Shown one piece after another: positions 51,989 to 61,648 of a stretch of 64,000 nucleotides of DNA (positions are counted from its first letter, which is position 1; each line of letters starts with the position of its first letter). A program made the translations under genes and the position numbers. This DNA comes from Halorubrum salinarum (GTDB taxonomy: Archaea > Halobacteriota > Halobacteria > Halobacteriales > Haloferacaceae), in contig NZ_CP053941.1 in the NCBI RefSeq assembly GCF_013267195.1, forward strand, positions 1,054,001-1,118,000. The letters are read 5' to 3'. The notes beneath the pieces were generated by a model. The model ran no database searches. It saw nothing but the letters and a program-made list of their open reading frames with translations, and had not been told where the DNA came from.

Positions 51989-52447
51989 TCAACGACCCGC
52001 CCGTATCGCCGCGCCGAGGGCGAACGACGCGGCGACGACCAGCGGCGACGCGCCGGACCACCCGAAGCGAATCCCGAGGTAGGTGCCCCCCACCAGCGGC
52101 CACGCGAGCACCGCGGCCGCCGGGATCACGACGACGGCGATCGACGACACGTCGGCGAGGGCGACGACGAGGCCGAGGGCGGTGACCCCGGCGAGCGCGG
52201 CGGTCGTGACTGCCCGCGACCGCGACGGCGTCGGGACGCGGTCGGGCGCGAGCGCGACGACGGCCGCGGCGGCGACGTACGCGAGCGCCGGCAGCGCGGC
52301 GACGAACAGCGCCTTGACGACCAATGGCCACGGGTCGAGCGCGAGGAGTCCGGCGACGCCGAGGACGTAGCCGGCCGCGAGGAGCGGGAGGAGGTGCTGG
52401 CGCCGGGGGCGGAGGGCGTCGCGGACGGCCGTGCGGGACCCGGCCAT
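51989..52447 (-). CDS. Membrane protein of unknown function
   Basis: A 152-residue protein with a short basic start (MAGSRTAVRDALRPRRQH) and four hydrophobic helices separated by brief polar turns. There is no signal cleavage site, catalytic motif or cysteine. The positive-inside rule places the N-terminus in the cytoplasm. I took the ATG at 52447 since upstream codons are not protein-like. No family could be named. Confidence 0.7.
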   Translation of the reverse strand: MAGSRTAVRDALRPRRQHLLPLLAAGYVLGVAGLLALDPWPLVVKALFVAALPALAYVAAAAVVALAPDRVPTPSRSRAVTTAALAGVTALGLVVALADVSSIAVVVIPAAAVLAWPLVGGTYLGIRFGWSGASPLVVAASFALGAAIRAGR

Positions 52448-52559
52448 GCCGATATCCCGGGTGTGGTGCGTGATAGGCCTTCGGGGGCACACGGCGACCG
52501 TTCCGGCAGTCCCAGGCCGGTTGTCACAGTTTTAAGCCCGCCGACCGCAACGACGAACC

Positions 52560-53489
52560 ATGGGATTCGACGAGATGGACGTCGACACGATCTGGAAGAA
52601 CGGGGAGTTCCTCGACTGGGAGGACGCGACGACCCACGTTCTGACGCACGCGCTCCACTACGGGAGCGGCGTGTTCGAGGGCGTCCGCTGTTACGACACC
52701 GAGCGGGGGCCGGCCATCTTCCGGTGGGACGAACACCTCGACCGGCTGTTCGACTCCGCGAAGATGTACGACATGGACATCGAGCACTCCCGCGAGGAGA
52801 TAACCGAGGCGACCCTCGAACTGCTCGACCGGCAGGACCTGGAGTCCTGTTACATCCGGCCGATCGCCTACTACGGCTACGACTCGCTCGGCGTCTCGCC
52901 GAAGGACTGCCCGACCGATCTCGTCCTCGCGGCGTGGCCGTGGGGCGCCTACCTCGGCGAGGAGGCGCTCGAAGACGGCGTCGACGTGATGGTCTCCTCG
53001 TGGCGGAAACACGCGTCCTCGCAGGTGCCGACGAACGTGAAGACGACCGGCCTGTACGTCAACTCCATGCTGGCGGGCGAGGAGGCGCGCCGGAACGGCT
53101 ACGTCGAGGCCATCGTGCTCAACAAGGAGGGCAACGTCGCGGAGGGGCCCGGCGAGAACATCTTCATGGTGAACGACGGCGAGATATACACCACCGGGCC
53201 CGCCCAGTCCATCCTCGAAGGGATCACCCGCGACACCGTGATCACCCTCGCCGAGGAGCGCGGCTACGAGGTCCACGACGAGGCCGTCATCTCGCGGGGG
53301 CAGCTGTACACCGCCGACGAACTGTTCTTCACGGGCTCCGCCGCGGAGGTCACCCCGATCCGCTCGGTCGACGACACGGAGATCGGCGCGGGCACCCGCG
53401 GGCCGGTGACCGAGGAGCTCCAGAGCGCCTTCTTCGACCTGGTCGAGCGCCGGACGGACGACCACGACGAGTGGTTCACGTACCTGTAG
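52560..53489 (+). CDS. ilvE: Branched-chain amino acid aminotransferase IlvE
   Basis: PLP enzyme for the last step of valine, leucine and isoleucine synthesis. The 309-residue class IV aminotransferase starts with ALHYGSGVFEGVRCY (31-45), has the PLP lysine at Lys161 in TNVKTTGLYVNS, then EGPGENIFMV and a phosphate-binding ILEGITRDTVI stretch. GSAAEVTPIRSVD completes the family pattern. Start is the ATG at 52560. A stand-alone gene here; other ilv genes are not in the window. Confidence 0.96.
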   Translation: MGFDEMDVDTIWKNGEFLDWEDATTHVLTHALHYGSGVFEGVRCYDTERGPAIFRWDEHLDRLFDSAKMYDMDIEHSREEITEATLELLDRQDLESCYIRPIAYYGYDSLGVSPKDCPTDLVLAAWPWGAYLGEEALEDGVDVMVSSWRKHASSQVPTNVKTTGLYVNSMLAGEEARRNGYVEAIVLNKEGNVAEGPGENIFMVNDGEIYTTGPAQSILEGITRDTVITLAEERGYEVHDEAVISRGQLYTADELFFTGSAAEVTPIRSVDDTEIGAGTRGPVTEELQSAFFDLVERRTDDHDEWFTYL

Positions 53490-53540
53490 CCCGCGCGACC
53501 CCGTCTCGATAGAGCGGTTACTCGCCGGAACTCAAACCCT

Positions 53541-54254
53541 CTACTCGCCGGAACTCCCGCCGTCGGCCGCCGACCCCTCCCCGTCGCTCGGGGTGCCGTC
53601 GGTCCGGACGTGCCCGTAGCCGCCGGGAGCGTCCGCCCCGTCCCCCTCCGCGGGGGCCTCCTCGTGGACGGGCACCTGGTGGGCCGACTCCGCGAACCCG
53701 GCCGAGAGGACGCGCGTCATCCCCTCCTCGACCGTCTCGCCGGTCTCCTCGATCCGCTCCGGCTCGACCTCGATGACGAAGCCGGTGGTGATGTTCGGCG
53801 CGGTCGGCATGAACAAGACGATCTTGCCGTCTCGGGTCTTCTTGCCCGTCCGGAAGGCCGTCATCCGGATCCCCGGCCACGTCTCGATGTACACCGGGCT
53901 CTGGAGCTCGTCCGTGCCGGAGATCGCCGTCTCGATCGCGAGCTTCGAGGCGTTGTACACCACCCGGAGCGCCGGGATCCGGTTTATCGCGTCGTCCACG
54001 GCCGACTCCGCCAGGCGCCCGAGCGTGGTCCGCATGAAGTAGCCGACCGCGAGGACGACGGTCGCGAACACCGCGAACGCGATGACGACGCGCGAGACGG
54101 GCTCCAGGGGCGCGGGAATGATCTCGGGCTGGAGCCCCTCGATCAGCGGGATCGACGCGATGTACTGGTAGATCCAGCGGAGGACCAAGAGGAGGACGAG
54201 GAGCGGCGCCAGCACGATGAGCCCGCTGGCGAAGTCGCGTTTCCACGTGGACAT
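53541..54254 (-). CDS. DUF502 membrane protein
   Basis: A 237-residue protein with two membrane helices (residues 9-27 and 53-73) and a conserved soluble domain: YNASKLAIETAISG, VYIETWPGIRMTAFRTGKK and VLFMPTAPNITTGFVIEV are typical of the DUF502 family. Function unknown; the family is spread across bacteria and archaea. The last 45 residues are a Gly/Asp/Ser-rich halophile tail. Its terminal codons are duplicated 23 bases further downstream (53519-53533 and 53542-53556), so the stop context looks freshly copied. Confidence 0.88.
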   Translation of the reverse strand: MSTWKRDFASGLIVLAPLLVLLLVLRWIYQYIASIPLIEGLQPEIIPAPLEPVSRVVIAFAVFATVVLAVGYFMRTTLGRLAESAVDDAINRIPALRVVYNASKLAIETAISGTDELQSPVYIETWPGIRMTAFRTGKKTRDGKIVLFMPTAPNITTGFVIEVEPERIEETGETVEEGMTRVLSAGFAESAHQVPVHEEAPAEGDGADAPGGYGHVRTDGTPSDGEGSAADGGSSGE

Positions 54255-54335
54255 CTATCGGATCGGTATGTGTCGGCAATCCTTAAGAGGGCTTCCACGC
54301 GGCGGCGGCCCGAGGCCGGTCGGCGGTCGCCCCGC

Positions 54336-55175
54336 CTACCGTCCCAACACCGCCCGCACCGCGAACGTCAGGTTCTCCTTGCGCTCGCGGACGCGGCGGT
54401 AGAAGTACGAGAGCCACTTGCCGCCGTACGGGGCGTACTGGTACACGTCGACCCCCTGCGCGGCGAGGTCGCGCTGGGCGTCCTCGCGGACCCCCATCAG
54501 CATCTGGACCTCGTAGTCGGCGCCGCCCTCGCGCGCGAGCCGGTCGGCGAGCGAGATCATCTCGGGGTCGTGGCTCCCGACCGCGATCCCGCGGTCGCGG
54601 CGCTCGAAGAGGAACCGGAGGTCGTCGCGGTACGCCTCGTCGACGCGCGCCTTGTCGGTGTACGCGATCGACGAGGGCTCGTCGTAGGCGCCCTTCACCA
54701 GTCGGATCTTGCCGGGGACATCGACGAGCCGGTCGAGGTCGTCCGCGGTCCGCTTGAGGTTCGACTGGATGCACTGGCCGACGCTCCACGGGTAGTCGGC
54801 CGCGATGGACTCGAAGGCGTCGAGGGTGGCGTCGGTCGTGTCGGCGTCCTCCATGTCGCACCAGACGAACGCGCCGAGCTCGTCGGCGCGGGCGACGATC
54901 TCGCGGTAGTGCTCCTCGAACAGGTCCGCCGACACGTCCATGCCGATCTGGGAGGGCTTCACCGAGACGCAGGCGTCGAGGCCGCTGTCGGCGATGTCGT
55001 CGAGGAGCTGGAGGTAGGCGTCGGCGTCCGCGCGGGCGTCCGTGGGGTCGTCGTAGTGCTCGCCGAGCAGGTTCAGGATGACCGCGACGCCGTCCTCGTT
55101 CGCCGCCCGAGCGTGGTCAAGGGCGGACGGGACGCTCTCGCCGGCGACGAACCGACTGGCGATGGGGGGAATCAT
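54336..55175 (-). CDS. Proline dehydrogenase
   Basis: FAD enzyme that oxidises proline to pyrroline-5-carboxylate. The 279-residue single-domain TIM barrel shows [51 protein letters not shown] with the FAD-binding Lys, GSHDPEMI, and the C-terminal substrate motif [11 protein letters not shown] with its paired Arg residues. It is a stand-alone form, not fused to the aldehyde dehydrogenase as in PutA. It is divergent from carS. Confidence 0.95.
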   Translation of the reverse strand: MIPPIASRFVAGESVPSALDHARAANEDGVAVILNLLGEHYDDPTDARADADAYLQLLDDIADSGLDACVSVKPSQIGMDVSADLFEEHYREIVARADELGAFVWCDMEDADTTDATLDAFESIAADYPWSVGQCIQSNLKRTADDLDRLVDVPGKIRLVKGAYDEPSSIAYTDKARVDEAYRDDLRFLFERRDRGIAVGSHDPEMISLADRLAREGGADYEVQMLMGVREDAQRDLAAQGVDVYQYAPYGGKWLSYFYRRVRERKENLTFAVRAVLGR

Positions 55176-55279
55176 ACGAACAGTTCCGGTCGGGGCGAAC
55201 TTTACCTTTGTCGACCCGGCGGCGACGACCGCAAGCCCGATCCGGGGTTTATAAAACGCCGCGCGGCGGCAGTGAGGAC

Positions 55280-55822
55280 ATGATCGGTACGCTCGTTGCG
55301 ACCGCGTTCTGGGCGATGCTCCCGGCGTACGTCCCGAACAACGCCGCGGTGCTTGCCGGCGGGGGCCGCCCCATCGACGGCGGCCGCGAGTGGCGCGGCG
55401 CGCGGCTGCTCGGCGACGGGAAGACGTGGCGCGGGACCGTGGTGGGGACCCTCGTCGGCGTGCTGCTCGCGCTCGGACTCAACCGCCTCGCCGACCCGGC
55501 GAGCGCCGCGCTCGGCGCCGACCTGCCGACGTTCGCGCTCCCGGCGGCGTTCGCGCTCGCGTTCGGCGCGATGTGCGGCGACATCGGCGCCTCCTTCCTC
55601 AAGCGCCGGTCCGGGCGCGAGCGCGGCGCCGCGTTCCCCGGGCTCGACCAGTTGGACTTCGTCGTCGGCGCGCTGGTCCTCGCCTTCGTCGTCGACACCG
55701 ACTGGGCGCTCGCGGTGTTCACGCCGCGCGTCCTCGCGGTCGTCCTCGTGATGACGCCCGTCCTCCACGTCGTCACGAACGTCGGCGCCTATCTCCTCGG
55801 CGTCAAGAACGAGCCGTGGTGA
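55280..55822 (+). CDS. carS: CDP-archaeol synthase CarS
   Basis: Activates the archaeal lipid core: joins CTP to digeranylgeranylglyceryl phosphate, giving CDP-archaeol for polar lipid synthesis. The 180-residue membrane protein has about five helices. Signatures: [21 protein letters not shown] and [29 protein letters not shown], the last with the paired Asp and basic residues of the active site. Start is the ATG at 55280. The enzyme for the first ether bond, GGGP synthase, lies 5 kb away at 60876. Confidence 0.95.
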   Translation: MIGTLVATAFWAMLPAYVPNNAAVLAGGGRPIDGGREWRGARLLGDGKTWRGTVVGTLVGVLLALGLNRLADPASAALGADLPTFALPAAFALAFGAMCGDIGASFLKRRSGRERGAAFPGLDQLDFVVGALVLAFVVDTDWALAVFTPRVLAVVLVMTPVLHVVTNVGAYLLGVKNEPW

Positions 55823-55941
55823 ACGCGACGGGGATCTCCTTCCGTGGCGGTCGTCGTACGTCGAAGTTTCGTAGTTGCGCTTCTGTTGTGAAAAACTGAT
55901 CGAACGGTCGCGCAATTCGCAGCGACGAGAACGGCAGAAAG

Positions 55942-55949
55942 ATATATAT
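55942..55949 (+). promoter_or_regulatory. TATA box of the 60-residue zinc protein
   Basis: GATATATATG. Centred 30 bases before the ATG at 55975, it fixes that codon as the most likely start. The ATG at 55948 lies inside the box itself. Confidence 0.7.
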
Positions 55950-55974
55950 GCTGGTGTGGCATACCATGGCACGC

Positions 55975-56157
55975 ATGTCCAGTAGTGCACCCAGCTCGGA
56001 CGACGACGTGTTCGACGAGTTCCTCTCGGATCACGGCCACGAGACAGAGATCGTAAGCTGGGAGCGATCCTATAACAAGCTCCAGTGTCCCGAGTGCGGT
56101 GCGCTCCACGAGGAGGGAACGGCGCGGTGTTCGGTCTGCGACTGGCGGCCGAACTGA
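55975..56157 (+). CDS. 60-residue zinc-ribbon microprotein
   Basis: Small protein with an acidic first half (SSAPSSDDDVFDEFLSDHG) and a C-terminal zinc site: CPECGALHEEGTARCSVCDWRPN, so Cys-x2-Cys and Cys-x2-Cys spaced for one metal. The ATG at 55975 fits the TATA box; longer frames from 55948 or 55966 are less likely. It is followed 86 bases on by another zinc microprotein on the same strand. Such proteins may bind nucleic acid or partners; the actual role is unknown. Confidence 0.82.
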   Translation: MSSSAPSSDDDVFDEFLSDHGHETEIVSWERSYNKLQCPECGALHEEGTARCSVCDWRPN

Positions 56158-56243
56158 CCCCGGCGGCGACGCCGCGGTGTAGGGATTTTCTTTCCGTCGT
56201 ACTCCCCGGTAGTATTATGAGGAATTACTCGATAGTGACTACC

Positions 56244-56402
56244 ATGCCGACCTGTCAGAACTGCGGTTCGTTCGTCACGACAGATTACGTTCGGGTGTTC
56301 ACTCCGAACGAGGTCGATCGGCCCCGCGTCTGTCCGGCCTGCGAGGACCTGGTCCGCGACGGCGCCGACGTCCGCGAGGCCCGCGCCACGCGGAGCAGCT
56401 GA
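56244..56402 (+). CDS. 52-residue zinc-finger microprotein
   Basis: Starts MPTCQNCGSFVTTDYVRVF and continues to RVCPACEDLVRDGADV. Four cysteines in two Cys-x2-Cys pairs make one zinc finger. I recognise this as a widespread, highly conserved haloarchaeal microprotein (annotated DUF7563 in some databases, from memory). The AT-rich GTAGTATTATGAGG stretch about 30 bases upstream is the likely promoter, which supports the start at 56244 over longer frames. Confidence 0.85.
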   Translation: MPTCQNCGSFVTTDYVRVFTPNEVDRPRVCPACEDLVRDGADVREARATRSS

Positions 56403-56508
56403 CGGCCGAGCGGGCGGCGAGGCGCCCGTCCGTCGCGGCCGGACCGGAACTTGGGGCGACGACCGTCGAGCCACGGCGTTTAAGGAGAGTCGGAATCTGG
56501 GGGTAATA

Positions 56509-58353
56509 ATGACTGATACCACGGTGACGCGGCTGTTCGGGGGTCCCGGGAGCGGGAAGACGACCGCGCTCCTGGACCGCGTCGAGGAGATTCTCGACGA
56601 GGAGGGGGCCGACGTGCGCGACGTACTCGTCGTCTCGTACACGCGCGCGGCGGCGGCGGAGATCCGCGAGCGGCTCGCCGAACGGCTCGGCATCTCCCCG
56701 CGCAGCCTCCAGGGGAACGTCAGCACGATGCACGCGAAGGCGTACGAGCTGCTGGACCTCTCGCGCGGCGACGTGGTCGGCGAGGACGACAAGGAGGCGT
56801 TCTGCGAGGAGTACGGCATCGAGTTCGAGGACCAGCACGGCGGCGCCGGCCGCCGCACCGCGCGGTCGACGACCATCGGCAACAAGATCATCGCCACCTC
56901 GCAGTGGCTCCAGCGCACCGAGCGCGACGTGGCCGACTGGTACGACGTGCCCTTCCAGTGGAACGTCGAGGAGGTCCGGCTCCCGCCCGAGGAGGACCCG
57001 AACGCCCAGCAGGGGAACAAGTACACGCCGACGTGGCCCTCCGACGACGACCGCATCGACATCCCGGAGACGATCCGGGCGTGGCGCGCGTACAAGGGCG
57101 ACAACGACCTCGTCGGCTTCGCGGACATGCTCGAACGGGTCGCGCAGCGCTCGCTCGTCCCCAGCGTCGACTACCTGATCATCGACGAGTTCCAGGACAT
57201 CACGACCCTCCAGTACAACGTCTTCGAGGAGTGGCGCCCGCACATGGAGACGGTGCTCATCGCCGGCGACGACGACCAGGTCGTCTACGCGTGGCAGGGC
57301 GCCGACCCCGACCTCCTCCTCGACACCGAGGTCGACGAGGACGTGGTCCTGCCGAACTCCTACCGGCTCCCCTCGGAGATCCTCAACGTCGTCAACGCCG
57401 AGATCCGCCACATCGACAAGCGCCAGGAGAAGGACCTCCACCCGCGCAAGGAGGGCGGCACCGTCGAGGCGATCGAGTCGCCCTCGATGATCGAGCTCGT
57501 CCGGAACGTCCGGTACACCGTCGAGGACGACGAGGGCGACATCATGTGCCTGTTCCGGGCGCGCTACCAGATGTTCGACTTCATCGACGAGTTCATCGAC
57601 CACGGCATCCCGTTCACGATGCTCACCGACGGGCGCATGTGGACCGACCGGGTCCAAGACTACGTCAGCGCCATCGAGAAGGCCGAGGCGGACGAGCCCG
57701 TCACCGGCCTCGAGGCGCGGCGGCTCGCGGACATGCTCCAGGACTCCGCGTTCGGCACCCACGACCGCGAGGAGTTCTACGACTTCCTCGACGACCGCGA
57801 GGAGGCGGCCGACGCCGACGATGTGGCCGAGATCGAGGTCGCCGCCGACACGCTGAACGAGTACATCCCCTTCATGCCGGACACCGCGAGCGCGGACGAC
57901 ATGGTCCGGAAGGTGACGAGCTTCCAGCGCAAGTCGATGGGCGCGTACTTCGACGGCGACTACCGGGGCACAGACCCGACCCGCGTCCGCGTCGGCACCA
58001 TCCACTCGGCGAAGGGCCGCGAGGCCGACCACGTGTTCGTCGCCACCGACCTCACGGAGAAGGTGGTCGAGCAGATGGCGGCCTCCATCGACGACCCGAC
58101 CGACGTCGACGGCGTCGAGGAGTTCACGAAGTCGACGAGCCCCGTGCCGGTCCTCACCGACAACGAGCGCCGCGTCTTCTACGTCGGGATGTCCCGCGCC
58201 CGCGAGCGGCTCGTGATCATGGAGAGCCTCATCAGCGGCGCGCCAACGCTGCCGATCAGCGTCCTCCTCTTTAACGAGCTCCGCGACGAGCCGGCCCAGG
58301 AGCTCGTCGACGAGGTCCAGGCGGAACTGGCGGTCCCCGAACCCGAGCCGTGA
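56509..58353 (+). CDS. UvrD/Rep-family DNA helicase
   Basis: Superfamily 1 helicase of 614 residues, moving 3'-to-5' on DNA, probably in repair. Walker A GGPGSGKT (11-18), motif Ia SYTRAAAAEIRER, motif II IDEFQD (225-230), motif III GDDDQVVYAWQGA, motif V VGTIHSAKGREADHVF and motif VI YVGMSRARERL are all present. The protein is shorter than bacterial UvrD and has an acidic halophile composition. The next gene overlaps it by 4 bases, suggesting shared translation. Confidence 0.94.
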   Translation: MTDTTVTRLFGGPGSGKTTALLDRVEEILDEEGADVRDVLVVSYTRAAAAEIRERLAERLGISPRSLQGNVSTMHAKAYELLDLSRGDVVGEDDKEAFCEEYGIEFEDQHGGAGRRTARSTTIGNKIIATSQWLQRTERDVADWYDVPFQWNVEEVRLPPEEDPNAQQGNKYTPTWPSDDDRIDIPETIRAWRAYKGDNDLVGFADMLERVAQRSLVPSVDYLIIDEFQDITTLQYNVFEEWRPHMETVLIAGDDDQVVYAWQGADPDLLLDTEVDEDVVLPNSYRLPSEILNVVNAEIRHIDKRQEKDLHPRKEGGTVEAIESPSMIELVRNVRYTVEDDEGDIMCLFRARYQMFDFIDEFIDHGIPFTMLTDGRMWTDRVQDYVSAIEKAEADEPVTGLEARRLADMLQDSAFGTHDREEFYDFLDDREEAADADDVAEIEVAADTLNEYIPFMPDTASADDMVRKVTSFQRKSMGAYFDGDYRGTDPTRVRVGTIHSAKGREADHVFVATDLTEKVVEQMAASIDDPTDVDGVEEFTKSTSPVPVLTDNERRVFYVGMSRARERLVIMESLISGAPTLPISVLLFNELRDEPAQELVDEVQAELAVPEPEP

Positions 58354-59714
58354 GCGGGGGCGACGCGACGCCGGGAGACGGCGAGGGAGGACCCCGCCCG
58401 CTCCGGACCGACCTCCGTCCCGTCGTCGAGGCGGTCCGCGAGGCGGACGCGGCCGCGTTCGTCGCCGTCGGCGACCGCGCCGCCGACGACCTCCGCTACC
58501 TGACGCGCTTCTCGGGGCCGGACCGCCCGTACGCGCTGGTCGTCGCGCCGAGCGGCGGAACGACGAGTGGCGATGCCCGCGCGGTCCTCTGTGCCCCCGC
58601 GCTGTTCCGCGAGCAGGCGGAGCGGGAGTTCGTCGCGGGCGCTCGCGCACCGAGCGCGGAGGTCACCGCCGACGCCGAGCCGGCGTTCCACGACGGGGTC
58701 GCTCGCGAGGTCCGGACCGAGGGCGTCGGCGACCACGCCGGCGAGCGCGCGGCCGCGGTCGTGGAGGACCTCGTCGACGGCGCGAGCGCGGCGGCCGAGG
58801 ACGCCGACCCGACCGTCCTCGCGCCCGCCTCGATCCCGCACGACGCGGCGGTGTACCTCGAACGCGCGGGGGTCGAGTTGGCCTCGACCGACGCGGTCGC
58901 CGACGCCCGGGCGCGCAAGGCGCCGGCCGAAGTCGACCGGCACCGCCGCGTCCAGCGCGCGGCGGTCGCCGGGATGGCCCGCGCCGAGGCGATCCTCGCC
59001 GAGAGCGAGGTCGACGAGAGCGAGGGCGGCCCCGGCGAGGAAGGGGAGACGGACCGCCGTCCCCCGCTCCGCTGGAAGGGCGAGCCCCTCACGACCGAGC
59101 GGCTTCGCCGCGAGGTGAACGCGGTCCTCGCCGCGCGCGGGGTCCGCGACGCCGGGAACACGGTGATCGGCGCCGGCCCCTCCGCGGCCGACCTCCACTA
59201 CGTCGGCGACGACCCGATCCGGCCCGGCGAGACGGTGCTGCTCGACGTCTCGCCGCGGGGCCCGGACGGGTACTACGGCGACGTGACCCGGACGTTCGTC
59301 GTCGACGGCGACGGCGGCTGGGAGCGCCGCGCGTACGTCGCGGTCGAGGCCGCCCGCGAGGCGGCGCTCGACGAGGTCGAGCCCGGAGTCCCGGCGAAGA
59401 CCGTCCACGGCGAGGCGGCCGCGGAGCTGGCCGCGTACGGCTTCGACCCGAACGCGGGCGAGGGCGAGGCCGGCTTCACCCACGGCACCGGCCACGGCGT
59501 CGGCGTGAGCCTCCACGAGGGGCCGTCGCTGTCCGGCGCGGGCGAGCTCCGACCGGGACACGTCGTGACCGTCGAGCCGGGCGTCTACGACCCCGAGATC
59601 GGCGGGGTCAGGCTGGAGGACCTGATCCTCGTCACCGACGAGGGGTACGAGATCCTGGCCGAGTACCCGTTCGGTATCGTGCCGGAGAAGCGGTCGGACG
59701 CGGACGCCGTCTGA
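58350..59714 (+). CDS. M24-family aminopeptidase (Xaa-Pro type), divergent
   Basis: A 454-residue metallopeptidase. It starts with GTG, overlapping the helicase stop (GTGA). The creatinase-like N-terminal half is longer and more acidic than in the enzyme at 30283, with an extra Gly/Glu insert near residue 225-240. Metal ligands are LLDVSPRG (Asp), GDVTRTF (Asp), HGTGHGVGVSLHE (His), VEPGVY (Glu) and RLEDLI (Glu). The pairing with a DNA helicase gene is odd and may just be chance packing. Confidence 0.9.
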   Translation: MSGGDATPGDGEGGPRPLRTDLRPVVEAVREADAAAFVAVGDRAADDLRYLTRFSGPDRPYALVVAPSGGTTSGDARAVLCAPALFREQAEREFVAGARAPSAEVTADAEPAFHDGVAREVRTEGVGDHAGERAAAVVEDLVDGASAAAEDADPTVLAPASIPHDAAVYLERAGVELASTDAVADARARKAPAEVDRHRRVQRAAVAGMARAEAILAESEVDESEGGPGEEGETDRRPPLRWKGEPLTTERLRREVNAVLAARGVRDAGNTVIGAGPSAADLHYVGDDPIRPGETVLLDVSPRGPDGYYGDVTRTFVVDGDGGWERRAYVAVEAAREAALDEVEPGVPAKTVHGEAAAELAAYGFDPNAGEGEAGFTHGTGHGVGVSLHEGPSLSGAGELRPGHVVTVEPGVYDPEIGGVRLEDLILVTDEGYEILAEYPFGIVPEKRSDADAV

Positions 59715-59725
59715 AGGCCGGCGAG

Positions 59726-60046
59726 TTACCGTCCCGCCGTCTCGTCGCCGTCGACCGCGGCGGCGTCCGTCGACCCGGACTCGTCGTCGCCCGCTCGACC
59801 CGAAGCCGTCCCGTCGGGATCGCCGCGCAGTTGGCGTGGCAGCAACCCGGATAAGAGCTTCCGGGCGATCCGCGCGGGGTCGAGGAAGTACTGCGGGAGG
59901 ACGACCATCGCGGCGGCGACGACGAGCAGGCCGGCACCGAGCGCGGTCTCGCCGGCGGCCAGCCGGATGATGGCGTAGTTGGCGAGCGGCAGCGCGAAGA
60001 CGAGCGAGGCCGCCAGCCCGATCATGTCCAGCAGTCCGAGTCGCAT
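59726..60046 (-). CDS. Small two-helix membrane protein
   Basis: A 106-residue protein with two membrane helices (DMIGLAASLVFALPLANYAIIRLA, then ALGAGLLVVAAAMVVLPQYFL) and a short amphipathic stretch (DPARIARKLLSGLLPRQL), followed by a disordered acidic tail. I recall such proteins as a haloarchaeal family of unknown role. It converges with the M24 gene, with 11 bases between stops. Confidence 0.75.
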   Translation of the reverse strand: MRLGLLDMIGLAASLVFALPLANYAIIRLAAGETALGAGLLVVAAAMVVLPQYFLDPARIARKLLSGLLPRQLRGDPDGTASGRAGDDESGSTDAAAVDGDETAGR

Positions 60047-60199
60047 CGACCCTCAGTTGATCCCCGGGGGAGAAAAGGTGCCCGGCGCATCCCGCTGCGG
60101 CGCGGCGTGGGACGAGGGCGTGCCGCGGCGTACGACCGGCCCGCCCGGTCGACCGCGCTGACCCAGAACCGATAACCGTCGCCCGCCCCCAGTTCCGGT

Positions 60200-60847
60200 A
60201 TGTTCACCGGCATCGTCGAGGGCACCGGCGCGGTCCGCGAGCGGACCGAAACCGATGACGGACTCCGCCTGCGGATCGGCGTCGACGGGTTCGACGACCT
60301 CCATCACGGGCAGTCGATAAGCGTGAGCGGCGTCTGTCTGACCGTCGAGGAGTACGGGACCGGCGGCGCGGTCGAGGCGAGCGACGGCGGCGAGGCGGGC
60401 GACGAGCCCGACTGGTTCGAGGTGTTCCTCGCGAGCGAGACGGTCGCGAAGACGTACCTCGGCGACGTGCGCGAGGGCGACGCGGTCAACGTCGAGCGGG
60501 CGATGCCCGCGGACGGGCGGTTCGACGGCCACGTCGTTCAGGGCCACGTCGACACGGTCGCCGAGGTCCGGGGGATCGAGCGCGTCGGCGAGGACTGGCG
60601 GTTCACCTTCGCGATCCCCGAGGGGCACGGCGACTACCTCGTCGACAAGGGCTCCGTGACGCTCGACGGCATCTCGCTGACGGTCGCCGAGAAGCGCGGC
60701 GACGAGTTCGACGTCGCGATCATCCCGACCACCTACGACCTCACCACGCTCTCCGAGAAGTCGGTCGGCGACCCGGTCCACCTGGAGGTGGACGTGATCG
60801 CGAAGTACGTCGAGAACATGCTGGACGGGTACGCGGGAGCGGACTGA
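60200..60847 (+). CDS. ribE: Riboflavin synthase (alpha type)
   Basis: Last step to riboflavin: two dimethyl-ribityl-lumazine molecules are converted to riboflavin and a pyrimidine. The 215-residue protein has two lumazine-binding repeats, the first from MFTGIVEGTGAV with SVSGVCLTV, the second from GHVVQGHVDTVAEV with VTLDGISLTV. This is the bacterial-type enzyme, unlike the archaeal pentameric RibC of methanogens, so it was probably acquired from bacteria. Between residues 52 and 70 lies a haloarchaeal Gly/Glu insert. ribK-ribB lie 9 kb upstream. Confidence 0.95.
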   Translation: MFTGIVEGTGAVRERTETDDGLRLRIGVDGFDDLHHGQSISVSGVCLTVEEYGTGGAVEASDGGEAGDEPDWFEVFLASETVAKTYLGDVREGDAVNVERAMPADGRFDGHVVQGHVDTVAEVRGIERVGEDWRFTFAIPEGHGDYLVDKGSVTLDGISLTVAEKRGDEFDVAIIPTTYDLTTLSEKSVGDPVHLEVDVIAKYVENMLDGYAGAD

Positions 60848-60875
60848 GCGGGAGCTGACTGCGCTGTCGACGGTC

Positions 60876-61574
60876 TCAGGCGTCCTGCGCGCCCTTCACC
60901 GTCTCGCGGACGGCGTCGACGCCCTCGTCGTGGAGCAGGTCGCCGACGACGATCACGTCGCTGTGGGCGGCCATCTCGTTGGCCGACTCGTAGTCGTGGA
61001 TGCCGCCGCCGTAGAAGAGGGTGGCGTCGTCCAAGGCGTCGTGGGCGGCCGCGACCTTCTCCGTGTCGCCGAAGGTGCCCGAGTACTCGACGTAGACGAT
61101 CTCCTGGCCGAACATGCGCTCGGCGACCTTCGCGTACGCCCCCACGTCGTCGGCGCTGAGGTCGCAGTCGGCCTCCGTCAGCTGGGCGACCGAGGCCTCG
61201 GGGTTCATGACGATGTACGCCTCAGTGTGGGTCCGGCTCCAGTCGAGGTCGTCGATGCGCACCCACTCCTTGTGGGCGCCCGTGATCCAGAAGGGACCGC
61301 CCGCGTTGAACACGGTGGGGATCAGGTAGCCGTCGAGCGACGGGGAGTCGATCACGACGCCCGGGTTCGACGGCTCCTGGTACAGCGGCACGTCGTACTC
61401 GGCGGCGGCGTCGACGACGCGCGTCATCTTCTCCGCGGTGACGTCGAGGGTCCCGCCGATCTCGATCGCGTCCGTCCCGGTCCGGCACACGTCCTCGAAG
61501 GTCTCGCCCGGGCGGAGGTCCTTGTCGGGGTCGACCTTCAGCACGTGGTCCCAGTCGTCCCACGGGTTAGTCAT
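60876..61574 (-). CDS. Geranylgeranylglyceryl phosphate synthase
   Basis: Makes the first ether bond of archaeal lipids, joining geranylgeranyl diphosphate to sn-glycerol 1-phosphate. The 232-residue TIM barrel of the PcrB/GGGPS family shows [21 protein letters not shown] with the Glu that holds glycerol phosphate, [10 protein letters not shown], and [12 protein letters not shown] and [12 protein letters not shown] for phosphate binding. The ATG at 61574 gives the typical haloarchaeal start [11 protein letters not shown]. It is transcribed towards ribE, with 28 bases between stops. Confidence 0.95.
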   Translation of the reverse strand: MTNPWDDWDHVLKVDPDKDLRPGETFEDVCRTGTDAIEIGGTLDVTAEKMTRVVDAAAEYDVPLYQEPSNPGVVIDSPSLDGYLIPTVFNAGGPFWITGAHKEWVRIDDLDWSRTHTEAYIVMNPEASVAQLTEADCDLSADDVGAYAKVAERMFGQEIVYVEYSGTFGDTEKVAAAHDALDDATLFYGGGIHDYESANEMAAHSDVIVVGDLLHDEGVDAVRETVKGAQDA

Positions 61575-61648
61575 CGGGCGAAACTCCACCGGGCGTGACC
61601 AAAAAGGTGCGGAACCTGTCTCGCGGGCGGGCGAGGAGAGCGCCGAGC

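Noticed and set aside
55948-56157. Longer form of the zinc microprotein starting at 55948
   Set aside because: That ATG lies within the TATA box, so a normal transcript would begin after it; 55975 is better placed.
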